This document shows positions 1 through 5,353 of a stretch of 7,449 bases of DNA, piece by piece (position 1 is the first letter of the stretch; the number at the start of each line of letters is the position of its first letter). A program made the position numbers and the translations under genes. Source of the stretch: Acidimicrobiia bacterium (lineage in GTDB: Bacteria; Actinomycetota; Acidimicrobiia; IMCC26256; JAENVU01); contig JAENVU010000109.1 in NCBI GenBank assembly GCA_016650415.1, positions 1 to 7,449 of the forward strand, in the 5' to 3' direction. Below the pieces are notes generated by a model, which worked only from the letters and a program-made list of their open reading frames with translations, was not told where the DNA came from and made no database searches.

Positions 1-981
1 CTCGGTCACCAGGATCTCGTCGGGCACGGCGATATCGGTGATACGCGACGCGAGGTTCACCACCGGACCGTAGAAATCCCCACCCCTCCCCAGCACGGCC
101 CCGTAGGCGATTCCGGCGTGCGGCGCCACACCGTGATGCTCCGTGAAGCGCTGGACCAGTGACCGGGCGATCCGGGCGGCGGACGCGGCATCGACCGCGC
201 TGAACATGACCTCGTCGCCAATGTGTTTGACGACCCGGCCGCCGGCCAGTGCCACGATCTCATTGGCATTCATCTCGAAGCTCTCGACGAGTTCGGCCAA
301 CTGCGCGGGTGTGAGGTTGCGCGACAGTGGGGTGAATCCCACCAAGTCGACGAAACCGACCGCCAGCCGGAACATCCCCGGACCGGCACTCCCGGCGTTC
401 GACGCCCGCTGCCGGCGGATCGCCTCGACCACGTGGAGTCGGAACAGCCCGTCCATGACGTCCGGCACCGCGATCAGCGAGGCCACCGCGTTCTCGGTCG
501 CCCGGGCGAGGGTCAACTCATCGGGCCGATCCTGGACGATCGGCGCTTCGACCTCGACGAGAAACGAGGAGATCGCGGCTTCCGCAACCTGCCCGAGGGC
601 GGCGCCCAAGGCGCGGGTGAAGCGCAACGTCGCCTCGTCACCGAGCAGCGCGGCGCCCAGCGCGAAGATCGTGAACGTCTCGCGGTCCGCCGAGCGAAAG
701 TCGTCGTCGCTGACCACGAGACCCGCCGCGGTCATGACCCGCCGCACCATGTCGACCGTCAGGCCGGCCGACTCCGCGACCTCGTGAATCGAAACCGGGG
801 GTCCCGGCCGGATCGCGGCGTCCGAACCGGCAGCATGCAGCGAGCCGATCGCCGCCGCGTGTTGCATCGCCTCGATCGAGAGTCCCAGTTCTACGAAATG
901 GTTCAGGAGTGCACGCCGAGCCTCGGCCTCGGGTGACCCGGCGTCGAGCAGACCGGCAGCGACAAAGTCCTGATCATCCAT
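1..981 (-). CDS. Class III adenylate cyclase, Rv1264-like, C-terminus cut by window edge
   Basis: The 327 residues visible predict a cytoplasmic enzyme making cAMP from ATP. Residues about 1-195 resemble the N-terminal regulatory domain of M. tuberculosis Rv1264, which is autoinhibitory and pH-sensing in that protein. The catalytic domain starts near residue 204. Six canonical class III residues can be seen: metal-binding D212 (in VDLVGFT) and D256 (in KHIGDEVMF), adenine-selecting K252 and D302, N309 (in PVVNLASR) and transition-state R313. The Lys/Asp pair argues for ATP rather than GTP. The frame is still open at base 1, so only the domain's last part is missing. The ATG at 979-981 lies 9 bases after the ligase stop codon with no clear ribosome-binding site, so translation is probably coupled. 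This makes it the third gene of the regulator-ligase-cyclase unit. Family assignment is firm; what controls the N-terminal domain is unknown. Confidence 0.93.
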   Translation of the reverse strand, partial: MDDQDFVAAGLLDAGSPEAEARRALLNHFVELGLSIEAMQHAAAIGSLHAAGSDAAIRPGPPVSIHEVAESAGLTVDMVRRVMTAAGLVVSDDDFRSADRETFTIFALGAALLGDEATLRFTRALGAALGQVAEAAISSFLVEVEAPIVQDRPDELTLARATENAVASLIAVPDVMDGLFRLHVVEAIRRQRASNAGSAGPGMFRLAVGFVDLVGFTPLSRNLTPAQLAELVESFEMNANEIVALAGGRVVKHIGDEVMFSAVDAASAARIARSLVQRFTEHHGVAPHAGIAYGAVLGRGGDFYGPVVNLASRITDIAVPDEILVTE

Positions 982-985
982 ACCG

Positions 986-1000
986 CGACGCTAAGCGTCG
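986..1000. repeat. 15-nt palindrome over the ligase stop codon
   Basis: Two 7-nt arms, CGACGCT and AGCGTCG, flank a single central A at 993. The palindrome spans the ligase stop codon (991-993) and ends 5 bases before the cyclase start. It is too tight for a conventional terminator loop and has no U tract. It may affect coupling between the two genes, or be chance in GC-rich DNA. Confidence 0.5.
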
Positions 1001-2610
1001 ACGCGGGCCAGCGCGTACTCCTTCGCCCACGGGTAGTCGGGCTTGCCCGTCGGCGCCCGTTGGATCTGATCCGTCAGGAACACCTGCTTCGGCGCCTTGT
1101 ACGCGGCAATGTGCTTCCGACAGTGGGCGTCGAGTTCCTCGGCGGTCGGGGCCGTGCCCGGCCGGGCCTGGACGACGGCCGTGACCCGTTCGCCCCACCG
1201 CTCGTCGGGCACCCCGACGACGAGACAGTCGAACACCGCGGGGTGTGACTTCAGCACGCCCTCGACTTCTTCGGGAAAGACCTTCTCACCACCGGTGTTG
1301 ATCATGATCGAGCCGCGGCCGAGCAGCGTCACCTGACCATCGGCCTCGATCGTCGCGAAGTCACCCGGGATCGAATAGCGCTTGCCCCCATGTTCGAAGA
1401 ACACCTGCGCGCTGCGCTCCGGGTCGTTGTAGTAGCCGAGGGGGATATTGCCGGTACGAGCGATTCGACCGATCTCACCGGAGCCCGGGACGATGGGCAC
1501 GTACTGCTCGTCGACCACGATCGAATCGAGCGAGGGCTGCACCGTCGCCGGGCCACCCTTCGGAATCTCGCCCTTCACCGCGATCTTGATGCCGTTCATC
1601 CCGGTCTCGGTCGCGCCCACGGAGTCGACGACCACGATGTTCGGCAGGCGCTCCATCAGCTGATCCTTGATCGACTGGCTGAAGATCGCAGCACTCGAAC
1701 CGATCGAGAACAACGACGACAGGTCGACGTCGTCGACGATCTCTTCGAGCTTGTCGGCGAGCGGGCGAGCCATCGCATCACCGGTGATCCCGAGCACGTT
1801 CACCTTCTCCTGCTCAATCACGCGCCACGTCTGCTCCGCATCGAACTTCGGCGTGATCACCCCGGTGTCGCCGTGGATCAGACACCGGATCATCGTGACC
1901 TGACCGGCACCGTGCATCATCGGCGCAATCGCGAAGTTCACGGTCGGTCCCGCTCCGCCCGCAACCTTCTCGGACAGCACTGCGGGGTTCTCGATCTTCG
2001 TGTTCGACATTGCGTCGATGCCGCCACAGAGTGCGTAGAAGATGTCTTCCTGGCGCCACATCACACCCTTGGGCATCCCGGTCGTTCCGCCGGTGTAGAT
2101 GATGTGCAGGTCGTCGCCGGACCGGGACTCGAAGTCGCGCTCCGGCGACGCCGCCGCGATGGCCTCCTCGTAGTCGACGAAGTCCAGTCCCTCGGTCGAC
2201 GCGCCCGAGGAATCAGCAGCGATCACCACATGCTTCAATTTCGGCAGGTCGGCGCGAATCGCTGCGAGTCGCGGCGCGAACTCCTGGAGGGCAACGATCG
2301 CGACGAGATCGGCGTTGGTGCAGAGATACTGCAACTCGCTCTCGACGTAGCGGTAGTTGATGTTCACGGGCACGGCGCGGATCTTGTAGAGGGCCATCAT
2401 GGACTCGACCCACTCGACACCGTTGTACGCGTAGATGCCGACGTGATCACCGGCCTGCACGCCCGCGGCGGCCAGGTGGTGCGCCATCCGGTTCACTCGG
2501 TCTTCGAGCTCCCCGAACGTGCGTCGCTCCCCTCCCACGACGACACACGCCGTGCGCTCCGGAGCGATGTCGACGATCGCCTCGAACATGTCGGCGAAGT
2601 TGCATTCCAT
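991..2610 (-). CDS. Acyl-CoA synthetase, FadD19-like (AMP-binding)
   Basis: A 539-residue adenylate-forming ligase of normal family length, expected to activate a carboxylic acid with ATP and load it onto CoA in the cytoplasm. Visible motifs are the phosphate loop YTGGTTGMPKG (172-182), the aromatic-site motif VGATETG (331-337), D417 of the ATP ribose-binding motif, the hinge motif GRGSIMINTGGEKVFPEEVE (431-450), IAAYKAP (502-508) and catalytic K523 in the C-terminal lid (APTGKPDY). The N-terminal half, including VNINYRYVESELQYL and the GVMWRQEDI stretch after the phosphate loop, resembles mycobacterial FadD19, which activates sterol side-chain acids. The true substrate cannot be read from sequence; a branched or long fatty acid is equally possible. 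A GAGGGG ribosome-binding site at 2617-2622 precedes the ATG by 6 bases and overlaps the stop codon of the TetR gene. It is the middle gene of the unit. Confidence 0.93.
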   Translation of the reverse strand: MECNFADMFEAIVDIAPERTACVVVGGERRTFGELEDRVNRMAHHLAAAGVQAGDHVGIYAYNGVEWVESMMALYKIRAVPVNINYRYVESELQYLCTNADLVAIVALQEFAPRLAAIRADLPKLKHVVIAADSSGASTEGLDFVDYEEAIAAASPERDFESRSGDDLHIIYTGGTTGMPKGVMWRQEDIFYALCGGIDAMSNTKIENPAVLSEKVAGGAGPTVNFAIAPMMHGAGQVTMIRCLIHGDTGVITPKFDAEQTWRVIEQEKVNVLGITGDAMARPLADKLEEIVDDVDLSSLFSIGSSAAIFSQSIKDQLMERLPNIVVVDSVGATETGMNGIKIAVKGEIPKGGPATVQPSLDSIVVDEQYVPIVPGSGEIGRIARTGNIPLGYYNDPERSAQVFFEHGGKRYSIPGDFATIEADGQVTLLGRGSIMINTGGEKVFPEEVEGVLKSHPAVFDCLVVGVPDERWGERVTAVVQARPGTAPTAEELDAHCRKHIAAYKAPKQVFLTDQIQRAPTGKPDYPWAKEYALARVDA

Positions 2611-2616
2611 TCGGTT

Positions 2617-2622
2617 CCCCTC
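2617..2622 (-). promoter_or_regulatory. Ribosome-binding site of the acyl-CoA synthetase gene
   Basis: GAGGGG on the minus strand, 6 bases before the ATG at 2608-2610. It shares bases with the TGA of the upstream TetR gene (TGAGGGG), so a ribosome ending the regulator stops on the ligase initiation site. It fixes the ligase start and supports co-translation. Confidence 0.75.
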
Positions 2623-3223
2623 AGTCTTCGTTCGAAACTTCGATCAACAGTCGCGCGGCGCGTTCGAGATCATCGCCCACGACCTCGGGACCGTCGACGC
2701 CACCAACCCATCCGACCAGCGACGACAGCCACACCTGACTCAGCACCCGGGCGACTGCGCGGTCTCGGTCACTTGGATCCCCCTCGTGCATCGCCCGAGT
2801 GATGATCCCGGTCATCGCCGAGCTCACACGTTCCACGGCATCCGAGACCTCGGGCCGCGCCGAACCCAACGCACGCACCATTGCCGCGGTCGCCTCGGGT
2901 TGACGGGTTTGGGTCCGGCTGGCCCGACGCAGGACGTCGACGACGCGATCGGCGGGCGTTGTCCCCGTCGGCGGACGATCGGCGAGTCGCTCGCGGAGTG
3001 CCTCGACCTGCTCGACGTTGGCTTCGAGCAGCAACCGCTCTTTGCTCTCGAAATAGCGGTACACAGTGCCGAGCGCAACGCCCGCTTCGGCTGCGACATC
3101 GCGCATTTGCACCCCGTCGAAGCCGCCCCCGGCCGCGAGTGCCAAGGTGGCGTCGATCACCCGTCGACGACGGGCGGCCTGACTCTTCGCCAACGCACCG
3201 TCAAGTGGCTCGGGTTCGGTCAC
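2621..3223 (-). CDS. TetR-family transcriptional regulator, KstR-like
   Basis: A 200-residue DNA-binding repressor from the GTG at 3221-3223. The N-terminal helix-turn-helix is clear: RRVIDATLALAAGGGFDGVQ (20-39), then MRDVAAEAGVALGTVYRYF (40-58) and SKERLL. The ligand-binding half carries DPSDRDRAVARVLSQVWLSS (149-168) and a closing ERAARLLI. The same pattern, including VQMR..VA..A.VA.GT.YRYF.SK, D/QVWLS and the RLLI end, occurs in mycobacterial KstR, which controls cholesterol-degradation genes and is released by a steroid-CoA intermediate. It is therefore likely a KstR-type repressor of this operon, though its ligand may be another acyl-CoA. The frame stays open far upstream into ppa, but that part is antisense-like. 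An ATG at 3246-3248 would add eight residues (MRTCSHCA) and put the start inside the palindromic operator; GTG is preferred because it leaves the operator upstream. Neither start has a good ribosome-binding site. Confidence 0.9.
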   Translation of the reverse strand: MTEPEPLDGALAKSQAARRRRVIDATLALAAGGGFDGVQMRDVAAEAGVALGTVYRYFESKERLLLEANVEQVEALRERLADRPPTGTTPADRVVDVLRRASRTQTRQPEATAAMVRALGSARPEVSDAVERVSSAMTGIITRAMHEGDPSDRDRAVARVLSQVWLSSLVGWVGGVDGPEVVGDDLERAARLLIEVSNED

Positions 3224-3228
3224 CGCGC

Positions 3229-3248
3229 AATGAGAACACGTTCTCATT
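3229..3248. promoter_or_regulatory. Palindromic operator, probable KstR-like TetR binding site
   Basis: AATGAGAAC and GTTCTCATT are perfect 9-bp inverted arms around a central AC. The core AAC-NN-GTT is that of mycobacterial KstR operators (TNNAACNNGTTNNA), though the flanking T/A lie one position further out here. It ends 5 bases before the GTG start of the KstR-like gene and is absent by eye elsewhere in the window. Inference: the regulator binds it and represses its own operon. Confidence 0.85.
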
Positions 3249-3294
3249 CCTATCCGCAACCGGCCGGCCTCGACACCACGGATTGTCGGCGGGA

Positions 3295-3789
3295 TCAGGC
3301 CCCATGATCGACGGCCGCGAAGCGTTCTCGGGCGTCGGTCACGGCATCGGCCGCCGCCCCCGCGCCCTCCCAGCCTCGCGTCTCGACAGATTTGCCGGGC
3401 TCGACGTCCTTGTACACGGCGAAGAAGTGCTCGATTTCGGCGAGCAAGAACTGCGGGAGGTCTTCGAGATCCTTGACCGCAGACGACCGCGGATCGCGCG
3501 CGGGGACACACAGCACCTTGGCGTCGGGCCCGGCTTCGTCGCTCATCCAGAACACCCCGACCGGCCGGACGCGAATATGGCATCCCGGAAAGGTCGGCTC
3601 GACGAGCAGGACCAACACGTCCAGCGGATCCCCGTCCTCGGCCAGCGTGTCGGGGACGAAGCCGTAGTCGGCCGGGTACTGCGTTGCGGTGAAGAGCATC
3701 CGGTCCAGCCAGATCGCGCCCGAGTCGTGGTCCATCTCGTACTTGTTGCGAGAGCCGCGCGGGATCTCGATGATGACCTCGACCTCCAT
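3295..3789 (-). CDS. ppa: Inorganic pyrophosphatase, family I
   Basis: A 164-residue soluble cytoplasmic enzyme that hydrolyses pyrophosphate to two phosphates, pulling forward reactions that release it. The N-terminus MEVEVIIEIPRGSRNKYEMD matches the family, as does the signature DGDPLDVLVLL (52-62) with metal ligands D52, D54 and D57. Also present are E8, K16, E18, R30, Y42, D84, D89, K91, Y126 and K127, so the active site looks complete. Length is close to M. tuberculosis Ppa (162 residues). H21 of that enzyme is kept (EMDHDSG); its H86 appears to be Ala here. The start at 3789 is chosen by homology. An in-frame ATG at 3841-3843 would add 18 residues not usual in the family. Neither has a convincing ribosome-binding site. 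It lies 71 bases upstream of the TetR gene on the same strand, with the operator in the gap, so it is probably a separate unit. Confidence 0.95.
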   Translation of the reverse strand: MEVEVIIEIPRGSRNKYEMDHDSGAIWLDRMLFTATQYPADYGFVPDTLAEDGDPLDVLVLLVEPTFPGCHIRVRPVGVFWMSDEAGPDAKVLCVPARDPRSSAVKDLEDLPQFLLAEIEHFFAVYKDVEPGKSVETRGWEGAGAAADAVTDARERFAAVDHGA

Positions 3790-3907
3790 GCGACGCAGTT
3801 TGGTCCACGAGCCACCACCCACGCGCGGATCGGGGTGCGCCATATCCGATTCGGACCGGCGGGCGGGACGTTTCGACGGTCAATTCTCGGCAAACTCCCT
3901 GCCACTG

Positions 3908-3936
3908 CTCATACCGATCACAGGATCGCTTGTCCA
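3908..3936 (-). promoter_or_regulatory. Predicted sigma70-type promoter of ppa
   Basis: On the minus strand, TGGACA (3931-3936; 5 of 6 consensus bases) is followed after exactly 17 bases by TATGAG (3908-3913; 5 of 6). Predicted transcription starts near 3901, giving a leader of about 58 or 112 bases depending on which ppa ATG is used. The spacer contains CGATC-ACAG-GATCG (3915-3928). The -35 overlaps a DnaA-box match. Confidence 0.6.
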
Positions 3937-3938
3937 CA
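3930..3938 (+). promoter_or_regulatory. DnaA-box match TTGTCCACA
   Basis: This 9-mer equals the preferred DnaA box of high-GC actinobacteria. Only one copy was noticed, so it is not an origin. Its place over the -35 of the predicted ppa promoter would let DnaA affect transcription. A chance match cannot be excluded. Confidence 0.4.
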
Positions 3939-3949
3939 ATGGCTTCATG

Positions 3950-4028
3950 CCCGGACCGACTGAGCGCACCCCTCGAAAGCGACCCCTCCCCCAACCGCGA
4001 TCAGGAGTCGAGCGCCAGTCGGTCCGGG
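3950..4028 (+). repeat. 13-bp inverted repeat, possible leader-RNA hairpin
   Basis: CCCGGACCGACTG (3950-3962) and CAGTCGGTCCGGG (4016-4028) are perfect inverse complements. Allowing A3963 to bulge, GCGC at 3964-3967 and 4012-4015 extends the stem to 17 pairs, leaving a 44-nt loop. The loop includes CTCCC (3986-3990), complementary to the GGGAG ribosome-binding site at 4046-4050. In RNA this could be a regulatory leader of the small secreted-protein operon; in DNA it could be a spaced protein site. It lacks the T tract of a terminator. Confidence 0.6.
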
Positions 4029-4045
4029 AAGTTCGTCCCTACCGC

Positions 4046-4050
4046 GGGAG
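4046..4050 (+). promoter_or_regulatory. Ribosome-binding site of the small secreted protein
   Basis: GGGAG lies 6 bases before the ATG at 4057-4059. It selects that start over the next in-frame ATG at 4069-4071. Confidence 0.75.
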
Positions 4051-4056
4051 TCTGCG

Positions 4057-4425
4057 ATGACCTCTCCCATGCCGAATCGCAAGAGTCGCATGAACCGGAG
4101 CCGCTGGATCGCGGCGGGAACGTCGGTCAGCGCGTTGGTCGCGCTGACGGCGGGCGTGGCCGCGGCGAACCCGGCGCCCGACGGCACCCAGCATCGAAAC
4201 GTGGCCACGAGTTCCAACATCGGCCAGACCACCGCTCCCCAGGCGCCTCGAGCCCCTCAGGTTCCTCAAGCCCCCGAGTCCGACGGCTCGGACACCTGGA
4301 GGCAACTCCCGCCCGACACGGCGCCGACCGATCCGTACGCCGGCAGCTACAACCCCCCGCCGCAGTACGACCCCGGCTACCAATACGCGCCCCCGCAGAG
4401 CAACACGAGCAGTGGCGGAAGCTGA
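4057..4425 (+). CDS. Small secreted Pro/Gln/Tyr-rich protein of unknown function
   Basis: A 122-residue protein I do not recognise. It begins with a typical Sec signal peptide: a basic region to R16 (no twin-arginine motif), a hydrophobic stretch WIAAGTSVSALVALTAGV (17-34) and a likely cut after AAA (35-37), leaving about 85 exported residues. The mature part is low complexity: an AP/QAP/QVP run (60-73), a Pro- and Tyr-rich stretch (93-113) with four Tyr, and a Ser/Gly end (NTSSGGS, 116-122). There is no cysteine, lipobox, LPXTG motif or recognisable domain. It overlaps the next gene, an FMN transferase, by 14 bases, so it is probably translated with it. The terminal N-x-x-S-G-G-S loosely resembles the D-x-x-[ST]-G-A-[ST] site used by such transferases, but lacks the usual Asp and Ala. 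Equally, it may be a cell-wall-exposed disordered protein. The gene call is well supported by the start signal, the signal peptide and the operon position. Confidence 0.82.
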   Translation: MTSPMPNRKSRMNRSRWIAAGTSVSALVALTAGVAAANPAPDGTQHRNVATSSNIGQTTAPQAPRAPQVPQAPESDGSDTWRQLPPDTAPTDPYAGSYNPPPQYDPGYQYAPPQSNTSSGGS

Positions 4426-5353
4426 ACACATCGTCGAGGTCATGGGCACCCGTGCCCATGTGATCGTCGTGGCGCCCGAACTCGACCACGCGGAGCTGCT
4501 CGGTCATTCGGCCGTCGCGCGACTGATCGGGCTCGAGCAGCTGTGGTCCCGGTTCCTGCCGGCCTCCGAAGTGAGCCGAGCGAATGCCAATGCCGGCCAT
4601 CCCACCCCCATCTCCCGCGACACCGAGTTGCTCCTTGCCCGCGCGATCGAGGCCTGGGACCGCACCGATGGTCGCTTCGACCCCACCGTGCTCCCGGCGC
4701 TGATCGCGGCGGGATACGACCGACCGTTCTCGGAACTCGACCGCGACGCCACGGTTGAGATCCGAGCGACTGGTCCATCCCCCGGCTGTGCCGACATCGT
4801 GCTGCGTCAGAACTCGGTGACCCTGCCGCGTGGCGTCGCGATCGACCCGGGCGGAATCGGCAAGGGGCTCGCGGCGGATCTCGCCGTCGACCTGGTCATG
4901 ACTGCGGGCGCGGCGGGCGTGTGCGTCAACGTCGGTGGCGATCTGCGCGTCGCCGGGACGTCCCCCGGCGGCGGACCGTGGACCGTGACCATCGACCATC
5001 CGCTGCGCGCCGACCGCGCGATCGGGATCGTCGAGCTCGCCGACGAGGCCCTCGTCTCCAGTTGGCGAACCCGACGTGCGTGGGGACCTGAGCACGATCG
5101 TCGCCATCATGTGATCGATCCCCGGACCGGGGTGCCCGCCCGGAGCGGCCTCGCGGGTGTCACCGTCACGGCCGCCGACGCGTGGTGGGCCGAGGCCTTG
5201 GCCACCGCGGTCTTCCTCGCCGGACCCGACGCCGCACCCGCGCTGGCCCGCCGCCACGGTGTCGGTGCGATTCTCGTCCGCGACGACGCCAGCCTGCTCG
5301 GGATCGGATCCCTTCGGGGCGTCGTCGATCGATCGACCGAGGGAGCCCATTGA
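4412..5353 (+). CDS. FAD:protein FMN transferase, ApbE family
   Basis: A 313-residue enzyme predicted to transfer FMN from FAD onto a Ser or Thr of a target protein, using Mg. Family motifs occur in order: VEVMGT (8-13), LWSRFLPASEVSRAN (44-58), DGRFDPTVLPAL (86-97), IDPGGIGKGLAAD (144-156), VNVGGDLRVAG (172-182), HHVIDPRTGVPA (232-243) and AWWAEALATAVFLAG (257-271). In the last block Glu (E261) stands where many family members have the metal-binding Asp of ADALAT. No signal peptide or lipobox is visible, unlike Gram-negative ApbE lipoproteins, so it probably acts in the cytoplasm or on proteins before export. The GTG start (4412-4414) overlaps the preceding gene by 14 bases; an ATG at 4441 would remove the first family block. 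Its stop overlaps the next start. Its target is probably encoded nearby or elsewhere; none with a classical FMN-binding domain is in the window. Confidence 0.92.
   Translation: MAEAEHIVEVMGTRAHVIVVAPELDHAELLGHSAVARLIGLEQLWSRFLPASEVSRANANAGHPTPISRDTELLLARAIEAWDRTDGRFDPTVLPALIAAGYDRPFSELDRDATVEIRATGPSPGCADIVLRQNSVTLPRGVAIDPGGIGKGLAADLAVDLVMTAGAAGVCVNVGGDLRVAGTSPGGGPWTVTIDHPLRADRAIGIVELADEALVSSWRTRRAWGPEHDRRHHVIDPRTGVPARSGLAGVTVTAADAWWAEALATAVFLAGPDAAPALARRHGVGAILVRDDASLLGIGSLRGVVDRSTEGAH
5340..5345 (+). promoter_or_regulatory. Ribosome-binding site of the ferric-reductase-like protein
   Basis: AGGGAG sits 4 bases before TTG at 5350-5352. The TTG overlaps the ApbE stop as TTGA, the equivalent of the common ATGA coupling signal. 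This decides the unusual TTG start. Confidence 0.65.

Larger units (their letters stand above)
3790..4056. other. Divergent intergenic region between ppa and the secreted-protein operon
   Basis: About 267 bases with no convincing gene. Going rightward it holds a possible 18-residue ppa extension (3790-3843), the predicted ppa promoter (3908-3936), a short inverted repeat in that promoter's spacer (3915-3928), a DnaA-box match (3930-3938), a 13-bp inverted repeat (3950-4028) and the ribosome-binding site of the small secreted protein (4046-4050). No strong plus-strand promoter was recognised. A weak candidate is CACAAT at 3935-3940, which would start transcription near 3947, just before the inverted repeat. 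Confidence 0.7.

Noticed and set aside
143..936. Two overlapping plus-strand open frames of over 200 codons
   Set aside because: Both are antisense shadows of the adenylate cyclase, whose catalytic residues are intact on the minus strand.
1390..2802. 470-codon open frame on the plus strand
   Set aside because: Antisense to the acyl-CoA ligase; its His/Arg/Asp-rich composition is what a GC-rich gene gives when read on the other strand.
3260..3267. CCGGCCGG after ppa as a terminator stem
   Set aside because: No loop and no T tract; a GC-rich palindrome of this size is expected by chance.
3930..3938. Replication origin suggested by the DnaA box
   Set aside because: Only one box was noticed, with no AT-rich segment and no dnaA or dnaN nearby.
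3224..3994. In-frame upstream extension of the TetR gene, giving a 457-residue product
   Set aside because: The extra part runs over ppa on the same strand in another frame and reads as Arg/Gly-rich filler; TetR proteins are about 200 residues.
3930..4463. 177-codon open frame through the intergenic region
   Set aside because: It runs through the inverted repeat and into the small secreted-protein gene in another frame; no ribosome-binding site, low-complexity composition.
5326..5340. GATCGATCGA run before the ApbE stop
   Set aside because: Short self-complementary coding repeat; GATC/TCGA strings are frequent throughout this DNA.
4127..5350. 407-codon open frame on the minus strand
   Set aside because: Antisense to the small secreted protein and ApbE genes; no recognisable motif.
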